Assembly: GCF_015350905.1 (NCBI RefSeq)
Contig: NZ_JADKRZ010000001.1
Location: 558,001 to 622,000, forward strand
Length of the DNA stretch: 64,000 nucleotides
Direction: 5' to 3'
DNA from: Curtobacterium sp. VKM Ac-2865
Lineage (GTDB): Bacteria > Actinomycetota > Actinomycetes > Actinomycetales > Microbacteriaceae
Part shown: piece after piece, positions 16,274-24,299 of the stretch
Layout: each line of letters begins with the position of its first letter
Position numbering within the stretch: the stretch's first letter is position 1
The notes under the pieces: generated by a model
What the model was told of the DNA's origin: nothing
Seen by the model: only the letters and a program-made list of their open reading frames with translations
Database searches by the model: none
Translations under genes and position numbers: made by a program

Positions 16274-17827
16274 ATGACCGACGTCGACCTCGAGTACGCA
16301 CGCGTCCGTGCCGTGCTCGACCGTCCGACGCTCCGGCTGATGTCCCGCCCCACGAGCGGTGTCGTGCTCGCCGTCTTCCGCACGGTGTTCGACCGCGACG
16401 TGCAGTACGTCCCCGCCGACCGGATGCACCTGCAGGTCGAGGAGCACGTCACCCGCCTGCAGGCCACGGGTGCCCGGGCGCCGGCGAGCGAGCAGCCAGC
16501 CCCACCGGCACCAGCTCAGGCACAGGACCCGAACCGTGCATCCGACGACACCCGTCCGAACGGCCGCGCTCTCTGCCGCGAGTGGGTCACGGCGCAGTGG
16601 CTCGTCCGCTCGAACTCCCCCGACGGCGACGAGCAGTACTCGCTGACGTCGCACGCGCTCGAGGCCCTCAGCCTCGTCGACGCCCTGTCCTCCGACCGGG
16701 CCCTGATCAGCGAGAGCCGTCTGGCGATGATCGTCGACGCCGTGCACCGCTGGGCGGCCCGCGCCGAACCGGACCCCGCGGTGCAGATCCGCCGCCTCGA
16801 CGCCCAGATCGCGGAGCTCCAGGCCGAGCGCGACCGTCTGGCCTCCGGCGACGAGCCCGCCGTGGTCGACGCCGACCGGATGCGCGACGGCTACACGAAC
16901 ATCACCGACCTGATCCGGCAGCTGCCGAGCGACTTCAAGCGCGTCGAGGAGGCGGTGGCGTCGATGCACCGCGAGATCGTCGAGGACTTCCGCAACGAGG
17001 TCCGCCCCATCGGCGAGATCCTCGACGACTACCTGGCCCGCACGGACACCCTGATGGAGGCCACCCCCGAAGGCCGGGCCTTCGAGGGCGCCTTCGAGCT
17101 GCTCCGCGACGATGCCCTGCTCCTGCGCCTCCGCGACGACATCGCCACGATCCTCGAGCACCCGTTCGCCGCCGGGCTGACCAGCACCGAACGTCGCACC
17201 TTCCGCAACACGGTCAGCATCCTGCGCCAGGGCATCGAGGACGTGCTCGCCCAGCGACGGCTCCTCACCGGCACGCTCCGCGACCAGATCGTCGCGCACG
17301 ACGTCGTCCGGGACCGCGAGCTCGACGCCGTCCTCCGGAGTGTCAACCGCCGGCTCGCCACGCTCATGGACGGCGGCGGGTCGCGCGACCGTGTCCCGCT
17401 GGAGCTCCTGCCCCCGGTCGCCGAGGTCGGCACCCTGCGCGAGCGCTTCTACGACCCCGACACCGAGGCGGTCCCACCGCTCATCAAGGAACCCGACGAC
17501 GACGTCTTCGAGGAGCTCGACGTCGAGTCCCTCCGTCGCCACGGCGGCCCGCTGCTCACAGAGCTCCGCACCGTGCTGCGGTCGGGGACCGCCGGGTCCA
17601 GCGACCGCGCCTTCCACGGGCTGCCGCCCGAGCACCGTCGCCCCGTCGAGCTCTTCGGCCTGGCACACCTGCTCACCGGCCGTCCCGACTTCGAGACCGC
17701 GGCCGCCACCGTTCCGCACCACACGGTGCGCCCGGACGGCACCGCGGTCACCTTCACCATGCCGACGGCGGACCTGGCAGCACCGGTCCCGCCCGGCGAC
17801 GACGACGACACCCTGGAGGCCCGGTGA
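16274..17827 (+). CDS. jetA: JetA/MksF-like kleisin subunit (DUF3375)
   Basis: First gene of a three-gene SMC-complex operon; 517 aa. The order DUF3375 protein, DUF4194 protein and large SMC-like ATPase is that of Wadjet (JetA-JetB-JetC) and of MksF-MksE-MksB condensins. There the kleisin bridges the two ATPase heads and carries the small winged-helix partner. What I see: an N-terminal winged-helix-like region (LEYARVRAVLDRPTLRLMSR), a Pro/Ala-rich linker near residues 70-95, a helical coiled segment around residues 170-270 (QIRRLDAQIAELQAERDRL; EEAVASMHREIVEDFRNEV), and an acidic C-terminal tail. Its stop overlaps the jetB start by 4 bases. Family assignment rests on gene order and these features. 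Confidence 0.85.
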   Translation: MTDVDLEYARVRAVLDRPTLRLMSRPTSGVVLAVFRTVFDRDVQYVPADRMHLQVEEHVTRLQATGARAPASEQPAPPAPAQAQDPNRASDDTRPNGRALCREWVTAQWLVRSNSPDGDEQYSLTSHALEALSLVDALSSDRALISESRLAMIVDAVHRWAARAEPDPAVQIRRLDAQIAELQAERDRLASGDEPAVVDADRMRDGYTNITDLIRQLPSDFKRVEEAVASMHREIVEDFRNEVRPIGEILDDYLARTDTLMEATPEGRAFEGAFELLRDDALLLRLRDDIATILEHPFAAGLTSTERRTFRNTVSILRQGIEDVLAQRRLLTGTLRDQIVAHDVVRDRELDAVLRSVNRRLATLMDGGGSRDRVPLELLPPVAEVGTLRERFYDPDTEAVPPLIKEPDDDVFEELDVESLRRHGGPLLTELRTVLRSGTAGSSDRAFHGLPPEHRRPVELFGLAHLLTGRPDFETAAATVPHHTVRPDGTAVTFTMPTADLAAPVPPGDDDDTLEAR

Positions 17828-18612
17828 CCGACACGACGCCGGCATCCGTCGACGAGACGGACGAGTTCGACGGCACCGACCCCTTCGACGACGCCGCAAC
17901 CGTCCCCGAGGACGACGACCGCGACGCGTCGAGCTTCGCCCTCTTCGAGGGCGACGAGGGTCGGCTCGACGAGCCGCAGCGCCGTGCGCTCGTTGCACTG
18001 CTGCGGCACTCGTACGTGAGCGCGCGGACGCACGCGGACGAGTGGCGGGCGGTGCTCGACGCCGAACACCAGCTGCGGTCGCGCCTGAACGACCTGTTCC
18101 TCGAGCTGCACGTGGACCGCGACCGCGAGGTGGCGTGGAAACGCCAGGCCCGGTCGGAGAGCCAGCGCCGGGGCTTCCCGACGTTGCTCCGCGACGTGCC
18201 CTACACGCGCGAGGAGACGATCGTCCTCGTGTGGCTCCGCATGCGTCTGCGCGCCGACGCCCGGCCGGGCCCCGACCAGGTGGTGGTCGACCGGTCCGAG
18301 ATCCTCGCGCACGTGGCGGGGTTCCGACCGGCCACCGCGACCGACCGCACCCGCGACGAAGGCCGCGTGGCGAAGGCCGTCGAACGGCTCGTCACCGCCC
18401 GGGTGCTGCTCCGGACGAGCGACCCGGACCGCTTCCGGATCGCGAGCGTCGTGGAGGTCCTGCTCCCCCTCGAGCGGCTGCTCGAACTCGACACGTGGTT
18501 GGCCAACGCCACCACCACGGGTGGTGACGCTCCGGACGGAGCCGAGCCGAGCCTCCCGGCCGACCTGGACCTGGACGCCGAGACCGACGACACCGAGGAG
18601 GGGTCCGCGTGA
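17824..18612 (+). CDS. jetB: JetB/MksE-like winged-helix subunit (DUF4194)
   Basis: 262-aa accessory subunit that in Wadjet and MukE/MksE complexes binds the kleisin and contacts DNA. An acidic N-terminal tail (about 50 residues rich in Asp/Glu/Thr) precedes the conserved core. The core has AEHQLRSRLNDLFLELHVDRDREVAWKRQ (its LNDLFLELHVD part is a family hallmark), TREETIVLVWLRMRL, and a winged helix near residues 160-200 with RVAKAVERLVTARVLLRTSD. A second acidic tail ends the protein. The start GTG overlaps the jetA stop (GTGA) and its stop overlaps the jetC GTG the same way, so the three subunits are translationally coupled. Confidence 0.85.
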   Translation: MTDTTPASVDETDEFDGTDPFDDAATVPEDDDRDASSFALFEGDEGRLDEPQRRALVALLRHSYVSARTHADEWRAVLDAEHQLRSRLNDLFLELHVDRDREVAWKRQARSESQRRGFPTLLRDVPYTREETIVLVWLRMRLRADARPGPDQVVVDRSEILAHVAGFRPATATDRTRDEGRVAKAVERLVTARVLLRTSDPDRFRIASVVEVLLPLERLLELDTWLANATTTGGDAPDGAEPSLPADLDLDAETDDTEEGSA

Positions 18613-21600
18613 GCGACCACCGGATGGACGGCGGGATCCCCGCGCTGTTCGACACCGTCGCGCAGTGGCGCGCCGAGTCCATGCAGGTCGTGAACTGGGG
18701 CGGCTTCCACGGCCACCGGCAGATCGAGCTGTCCGGCACCGCGACCCTCATCTCCGGCGCGTCCGGCACCGGCAAGTCCACGCTGATGGACGCCTACCTG
18801 GCCGTGATGATGCCGTCGGACGTGCCGTTCAACGGCGCCTCGAACGACGCGACCACCGGTCGGGCGCGCAGCGCGGACCAGCGCAACCTGCTCACGTACC
18901 TGCGCGGCAAGGTCGACACCCGGCGCGACCCGGAGTCCGGCAGCCTGCGCGACGTCAACCTGCGCGGCGACGACACGACGACGTGGGGCGCGGCCGCGGT
19001 GACGTTCCGCAACGACGACGAGCGCCAGTTCACGGTGCTGCGGGCGTACGTCGTGCCGAAGCGAGCCCGCGGGGTCGGCGACATCCAGATGACGATGGCG
19101 ACGGTCGACGACGCCTTCGACCTGCGGCGGCTCGAGGACTTCGTGCCGTCGCGGTTCAGCCACCTGGAGCTCACCGGCCGCGTGCCGGGGCTCGTGATCC
19201 GCGACACCTACCAGGAGCTGGCGTACACGCTGCAGACGCGGCTCGGGATCGGCGACTCCGGTGGGGGCAACCGGGCGATGCGCCTGCTCGCGCGGATCCA
19301 GGCCGGGCAGCACATGCCGACGGTCGACTCGTTGTACAAGTCGCTCGTGCTCGAGACCCCCGGAACCTACGAGGCCGCCGATCGGGCGTTGGCGCACTTC
19401 GCCGCGCTGGACGACGCGTATGAGGCGATGGACACCGAGGAGCGGAAGGTCCGGATCCTCTCCCCCATCACCGAGCTGCACCTGGAGATCGAGCGCTCCC
19501 GGGCCGCGGCCGACGCCCTCGGCGGGATCGCGACCGGGTCCGAGGTGTCCCCGTTCGCGCACTGGACGGCATCGCGGAAGCGGGAGCTGCTCGACGACGA
19601 GGTCGCGCGCAACGGCCGGGAGCGCACGGCTGCCCGCGCCGAGGTCGAGGCCGCGTCCGCCCGGCACGCCGCCGTCGAGATCGAGCTCCGCGAGGCCGAG
19701 GGCCGGCTCCGCGACTCCGGCGGCAACGCGCTCGCGCAGCTCGAGGACCGGATCGACCGCCGCACGCGGGAGCGCGACGTCGTCGTCCGCGCGCGCTCCG
19801 CCTTCGAGGCGCGGACGGAGGCGCTCGGGGCGTCGGTGTCGTCCGAGCAGGAGTTCGTCGCGGCGCAGCGGGAGTCCCACGAGTTCCTCGGCACCTTCGC
19901 GGCCGCTCGGGACGACCTCGACGCCCGGCGCGACGCCCTGACCCGCGAGGAGTACCCGCTGCTCGACCGTGAGCGCTCGCTGCGGCAGGAGCGGCAGTCG
20001 CTCGAGCACCGCCAGGGCGCGATGCCGCTGCCGATGCACGAGGCCCGGGTCGCCATGGCACGGGCGGCGGGCATCGACCCCGCCGACCTGCCCTACGTCG
20101 CGGAGCTCCTCGACGTCCTGCCCGGTGAGGAGCGCTGGCGCACGGCGATCGAGTCCGTGCTCGCGCCCGTCGCCCGCACGCTGCTCGTCGACCAGGACCG
20201 GCTCGACGACTTCAGCGCCGCGATCGACGCCCTGCACCTGAGCGTCCGCGTGCAGTTCGAAGGCGTGCCCGCGGGTCCGCACCTCGACGTCGACGGCGAC
20301 CCGGCGATGGTGTCCGGCAAGCTCGCGATCAAGGACTCCCCCTTCAGCACCTGGGTGCGCTCGCGCATCGAGTCGGACCGGATCGACGCCAGGTGCGTGG
20401 CGTCCGCCGCCGAACTCGGTGGCGGTGGCCGGCGGGTGACCGAGTCCGGACAGCTCCGCGACGGCCGACGCGGCGCGCACGGCGACCGCCGCCAGGCCAA
20501 CGTCATCGGGTTCACGAACGAGGCGCGGGTGGTCTCGGTGGAGACCGAGCTCGCGTCCATCGCGCAGGACCTGGCGACACTGGAGGCCCGGCGCACCGAC
20601 GTCGCGCAGGACATCGCCGCGCTCGACGCCCTCCGTGCCGCGCACCAGCACCGGGTCGACACCACGTGGGACGGCATCGACGTCGCGGGCGTCGACGCGT
20701 CACTGGCTCGGCTGTCGGCGGAGCGGGACGCCGTGCTCGCCGCCGACGACGGGCTGCGGACGCTGCGGGCCTCCGTGGCCCGGCTCCGCGGTTCGCTCGA
20801 CGAGGCCGCGGACCGCCGCGCCGCCGCACGCCTGTCGGTGCAGCGGCTCGAGGAGCGCCACGGGGTGCTCGTCGACGGCCAGGACGCCGCCGCGGAGATC
20901 CTGTCGCGCTTCGACGACGCCCCGGCGGCGCTACCGGACGACGAACAGGCACGACTGCTGGCCGAGACGTTCGAGGAGGTCGGCGCCCCGTCGGGCGTGG
21001 ACGGCTTCGACGACGCCACGAAGCGCCTGCGCCGCCGGCTCGAGGAACGCCTGACCCAGGCGCTCGACGGCGCCGCGTCCGCGTCCCACGCGCTGACCCT
21101 GACGTTCCAGCGGTACCAGGACGCCTGGGCCGACCCGAACCTCGGCACCGGGGTCGCGTCGTACCCGGACTACCGGGCCATCCTCGACCAGATCGTCGCG
21201 ACCGGCCTGCACGCCCGTCGCAGCGAGTGGCGCCGTCGGTTGTCGCAGTGGAGCGGCGAGGACCTCGTCCCGCTCGCCGGGGCCTTCGACCGGGCCGTCG
21301 TGGAGATCGAGGAGCGGCTGGAGCCGGTCAACGAGATCCTCCGCGACCTGCCCTTCGGCGCGAACCGGGACCGCCTGAAGATCGTCATCCGCCGGGTCAC
21401 GCGCGAGGACGTCTCCCAGTTCCGCCGTGAGCTCCGAGCGCTCTCCGCGTCGGTCGACACCGAGCTGACCGACGACGTGCTCGAGACCCGGTTCCGCCGG
21501 CTCCGACGCTTCATGGCCGTCATCCGGGTCGAGCCGGACGCCGCCCGCGGCCGCACGACCCAGCGCGACGCGGTGCTCGACGTCCGCCGGCACATGGAGA

Positions 21601-22028
21601 TCACGGCAGTGCGGTACGACACCGAGGGCAACGACCTGGGCGTGTACTCGTCCCTCGGCGACAAGTCCGGCGGCGAGACGCAGGAGCTCGTCGCGTTCAT
21701 CGTCGGGGCGGCCCTGCGCTACCAGCTCGGCGACGAGACCCGGCCGCGGCCCCGGTTCGCGCCGGTGTTCCTCGACGAGGCGTTCATCAAGGCGGACTCG
21801 GAGTTCGCCGGGCGTGCCGTGACGGCGTGGCTCCGGCTCGGGTTCCAGCTCGTGGTGAGTGCGCCGCTCGACAAGGTCACGGCGCTCGAGCCGTCGATGG
21901 AGCGCCTGCTCTCGATGCGGAAGCACCCCGACACGGGCCACTCGTCCGTGACGGAGATCCGCCGCGAGCCCGTGCTCGCGGCGGCGTCCGCGCCCGCGTC
22001 ATCGTCTGCGTCGTCATCGTCCGCGTGA
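18609..22028 (+). CDS. jetC: JetC/MksB-like SMC-family ATPase
   Basis: 1139-aa SMC/MukB-type ATPase, motor of the complex. The head is split between termini. Walker A GASGTGKST is at residues 50-58. The C-terminal half-head has the ABC signature region SLGDKSGGETQ near residue 1020 and Walker B with the catalytic acid PVFLDEAFIKAD near 1055, then VSAPLDKV as the D/H-loop region. Between them are long Ala/Arg/Glu-rich coiled coils interrupted near residues 470-620 by a globular insert (DPADLPYVAELLDVLPGEE...), the expected hinge. In Wadjet the complex extrudes DNA loops and JetD cleaves small circular DNA. Here no JetD/MksG gene follows, so defence by cleavage is unproven. The stop codon lies inside a long hairpin. 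Confidence 0.88.
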   Translation: MSDHRMDGGIPALFDTVAQWRAESMQVVNWGGFHGHRQIELSGTATLISGASGTGKSTLMDAYLAVMMPSDVPFNGASNDATTGRARSADQRNLLTYLRGKVDTRRDPESGSLRDVNLRGDDTTTWGAAAVTFRNDDERQFTVLRAYVVPKRARGVGDIQMTMATVDDAFDLRRLEDFVPSRFSHLELTGRVPGLVIRDTYQELAYTLQTRLGIGDSGGGNRAMRLLARIQAGQHMPTVDSLYKSLVLETPGTYEAADRALAHFAALDDAYEAMDTEERKVRILSPITELHLEIERSRAAADALGGIATGSEVSPFAHWTASRKRELLDDEVARNGRERTAARAEVEAASARHAAVEIELREAEGRLRDSGGNALAQLEDRIDRRTRERDVVVRARSAFEARTEALGASVSSEQEFVAAQRESHEFLGTFAAARDDLDARRDALTREEYPLLDRERSLRQERQSLEHRQGAMPLPMHEARVAMARAAGIDPADLPYVAELLDVLPGEERWRTAIESVLAPVARTLLVDQDRLDDFSAAIDALHLSVRVQFEGVPAGPHLDVDGDPAMVSGKLAIKDSPFSTWVRSRIESDRIDARCVASAAELGGGGRRVTESGQLRDGRRGAHGDRRQANVIGFTNEARVVSVETELASIAQDLATLEARRTDVAQDIAALDALRAAHQHRVDTTWDGIDVAGVDASLARLSAERDAVLAADDGLRTLRASVARLRGSLDEAADRRAAARLSVQRLEERHGVLVDGQDAAAEILSRFDDAPAALPDDEQARLLAETFEEVGAPSGVDGFDDATKRLRRRLEERLTQALDGAASASHALTLTFQRYQDAWADPNLGTGVASYPDYRAILDQIVATGLHARRSEWRRRLSQWSGEDLVPLAGAFDRAVVEIEERLEPVNEILRDLPFGANRDRLKIVIRRVTREDVSQFRRELRALSASVDTELTDDVLETRFRRLRRFMAVIRVEPDAARGRTTQRDAVLDVRRHMEITAVRYDTEGNDLGVYSSLGDKSGGETQELVAFIVGAALRYQLGDETRPRPRFAPVFLDEAFIKADSEFAGRAVTAWLRLGFQLVVSAPLDKVTALEPSMERLLSMRKHPDTGHSSVTEIRREPVLAAASAPASSSASSSSA

Positions 22029-22083
22029 GATCGCACTTCGTGTCGGCTCGTCGTCCGGCGAGCCGACACGGAGTGCGATCTCA
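22026..22083 (+). terminator. 25-bp hairpin overlapping the jetC stop codon
   Basis: Arms of 25 bases (TGAGATCGCACT-t-CGTGTCGGCTCG and its complement, with a single T:G pair) surround an 8-base loop. The arm begins with the TGA stop of jetC itself. No T tract. Probably a terminator for the jet operon; its length is unusual for the window. Confidence 0.75.
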
Positions 22084-22125
22084 GCGGGACATCGTGCGTC
22101 CGGGGGCGCGCGGTACGGTCGACGG

Positions 22126-22446
22126 GTGATGTGGAACCGGAAGAAACGACCTGCGGCGACCGGGCAGCACGGCGCACTCGGCATCGGTGCGCTGGTGCGG
22201 GTGGTCGATGCGGCGTCCGGCGGCGAGCAGTGGGTGGACTCGATCGGCTCGAGCGACGTCGTCGGGGTGATCGTCGCGCCCGGCGGCAACCAGCTGGTCG
22301 GCTACCCCGGCGTCGGGGAACCGCTGTCGTGGACCGTGGCGTTCGACGAGACCGTGTACACGAAGGACGGCCGCGGCCCCTTCGAGCGCGCGACCGTCCT
22401 GAGTCGTCAACTGGTCCCGGTGGAACCCGAGCAGCCTGAGGCCTAG
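22126..22446 (+). CDS. Small unrecognised protein, 106 aa
   Basis: Starts GTG 22126 or ATG 22129 (adjacent codons). Hydrophilic, compact, with a beta-rich pattern (LGIGALVRVVDAASGGEQWVDSIGSSDVVGVIVAPG; WTVAFDETVYTKDGRGPFERATVLSRQLVPVE). No membrane span, no signal peptide, no metal motif. It follows the jet operon terminator by about 40 bases on the same strand, so it is probably transcribed separately. Its last bases overlap the stop of the convergent 35-residue gene. Function unknown. Confidence 0.65.
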   Translation: MMWNRKKRPAATGQHGALGIGALVRVVDAASGGEQWVDSIGSSDVVGVIVAPGGNQLVGYPGVGEPLSWTVAFDETVYTKDGRGPFERATVLSRQLVPVEPEQPEA

Positions 22447-22550
22447 TACTCGTCCCCACCGCTCTTGAGCATGGCCGCCATGGCCATGCAGGTCCCGACG
22501 CCACCGATGACGCCGATGCCGATGATGACTGCGCCGACGAGTTCGAGCAT
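22443..22550 (-). CDS. 35-residue single-span membrane microprotein
   Basis: A tiny gene with an excellent ribosome site: AGGAG ends 6 bases before ATG 22550. It encodes a short acidic start (MLELVG), one Gly-rich hydrophobic helix (AVIIGIGVIGGVGTCMAMAAM) and a charged tail KSGGDEY. The Gly-x-x-x-Gly spacing suggests helix packing in the membrane. It lies upstream of the POT transporter on the template side (transcribed away from it) and ends overlapping the convergent neighbour by 4 bases. Function unknown. Confidence 0.65.
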   Translation of the reverse strand: MLELVGAVIIGIGVIGGVGTCMAMAAMLKSGGDEY

Positions 22551-22606
22551 GGTGGTCTCCTGGTTCCGCGGGTCCGACGAGGTTCGCCTCCAGGCTACCG
22601 GAACCG

Positions 22607-24073
22607 CTACCGGATGCCGCGCATCAGGCGGAGCACCGGACGCGCGGTCACGAGCAGCAGCAGCCCGACGACGACCGCGACGGAGCCGAGCACCGCGAAG
22701 TACGGCACCTCGTTCTCCGGGTCGTAGTACTTCGAGAGCACGCCGGTGACCGCGGTGCCGAGCGACACCGACAGGAAGAAGAGCGCCACCATCTGCGTCT
22801 GGAACTTCGGCGGCGCGAGCTTCGTGGCGACGGACTGGCCGATCGGGGAGAGCAGCAGCTCCGCGACCGTGAAGACGAGCAGGATGCCGGCGAGGACGAG
22901 CACGGGGGTGCCGTTCCGACCCGTCCCGGTGAACGGCAGGAAGAGCAGGAACGCGACGCCCATGATCCCCGTGCCGAGGGCGAACTTCGTCGGGGTGGAC
23001 GGCTGACGGTCCCCCAGCCGGGTCCACAGCGCCGCGAAGACGCCGGACAGCACGATGATCATGATCGGGTTGATCGACTGCACCCAGGACACCGGCATCT
23101 CGAAGCCGCCGATCATCCGGTCGAGCCGCTCGTCGGAGTAGATCGTCACGACGGTGAACTGCTGCTGGTACAGCGACCAGAACACTGCGCTGCCGATGAA
23201 CAGCGGGATGAAGGCGAACACCCGCGACCGCTCGTCGGCGGTGATGCCGCTCGTCAGGATCACGATGAAGTAGGACACCGTCGCGACCACCACGACGGCG
23301 ACCACCACGAGGGGCAGGGTGCCGACGGTGAGCAGCCCCGTGAGGACGGCGGTCACCACGATCGCGACGGCGACCACGACGCCGACGGCCACGACGGGGT
23401 AGCGACGCCGGTCGAGGGGGTTCGCGACCTGTCGGACGACGTCCGGGAGCTTCCGGCGGCGGAGCGCGTACTGCACGAGACCCGCAGCCATCCCGACCGC
23501 GGCGAGCCCGAAGCCGACGTGGAAGCCCGCGCGGCTCTGCAGCAGACCGGTGAGGATCGGCCCGGCGAACGCGCCGATGTTCACGCCGAGGTAGTACAGC
23601 GAGAACCCGGCGTCACGGCGGGGGTCCTCCTTCGCGTACAGCCCGCCGACGATCGTGGTGGCCGTGGCCTTCAGGCCACCGGACCCGAGGGCGATGAGCA
23701 CGAGGCCGACCCCGACCCCCGCGACCCCCGGCAGCAGCGCGAGCGCGATGTGCCCGAGCATGACGACGACCGCGCTGCCGAACAGCGTGCGGTCCGCCCC
23801 GATCAGCCGGTCGGCGGTCCAGGCGCCGAGGATCGTGAAGAGGTACACCGACCCGCCGTACGCGCCCATGATCCCGGTGGCGACGGTCTGGTCGATGCCG
23901 AGGCCGCCGCGGGTGAGCGAGTAGTACATGTAGATGAGGACGATGCCCTGCATCCCGTAGAACGAGAACCGCTCCCAGAGCTCGACCGCGAAGGGCGTGG
24001 ACAACTCGAACGGCTGGCCGAAGAACGTGCGCTGGGGTGTGCCCTCGTGCTCCGGGGCGGTGGTGCCTGACAT
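22607..24073 (-). CDS. POT-family di/tripeptide:H+ symporter
   Basis: Proton-coupled oligopeptide transporter of the PTR2/DtpT type, 488 aa, about 14 predicted spans. The first helix carries the proton-coupling motif family ExxER: ELWERFSFYGMQG near residue 30. The PTR2 signature region is seen as GSGGLKATATTIVGGLY and FSLYYLGVNIGAFAGPILTG. A conserved helix-7/8 segment reads FWSLYQQQFTVVTIYSDER. Start ATG 24073 is supported by CAGACT 7 bases upstream as a -10 for a leaderless message; longer frames lack support. It is divergent from the acyl-CoA oxidase across 226 bases in which I see no gene. Confidence 0.93.
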   Translation of the reverse strand: MSGTTAPEHEGTPQRTFFGQPFELSTPFAVELWERFSFYGMQGIVLIYMYYSLTRGGLGIDQTVATGIMGAYGGSVYLFTILGAWTADRLIGADRTLFGSAVVVMLGHIALALLPGVAGVGVGLVLIALGSGGLKATATTIVGGLYAKEDPRRDAGFSLYYLGVNIGAFAGPILTGLLQSRAGFHVGFGLAAVGMAAGLVQYALRRRKLPDVVRQVANPLDRRRYPVVAVGVVVAVAIVVTAVLTGLLTVGTLPLVVVAVVVVATVSYFIVILTSGITADERSRVFAFIPLFIGSAVFWSLYQQQFTVVTIYSDERLDRMIGGFEMPVSWVQSINPIMIIVLSGVFAALWTRLGDRQPSTPTKFALGTGIMGVAFLLFLPFTGTGRNGTPVLVLAGILLVFTVAELLLSPIGQSVATKLAPPKFQTQMVALFFLSVSLGTAVTGVLSKYYDPENEVPYFAVLGSVAVVVGLLLLVTARPVLRLMRGIR

Positions 24074-24299
24074 GCCGGCCAGTCTGGCGCGGGAGCACGG
24101 AGCACGGCCAGTCGTCGAGGAGCCCTCGCGATTGGAGGGTTCCCACGAGCCGCCGTGCACCGGCCGCAGCAGGGGTTGTCGTGCCGGCACCGCTCTCGTG
24201 CGGCTCACGGCCAGGGTGCCTAGCGTTGCGTGCAGGAACGTCGTTCCGCGCGCCACCGCGCGGACGGCACCGGACAGTGCAGTTCAGGAGGCACCCCCG

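Noticed and set aside
16112..22083. The jet operon as an integrated island at tRNA-Val
   Set aside because: No duplicate of the tRNA 3' end after the operon, no integrase, and GC/codon use match the neighbours.
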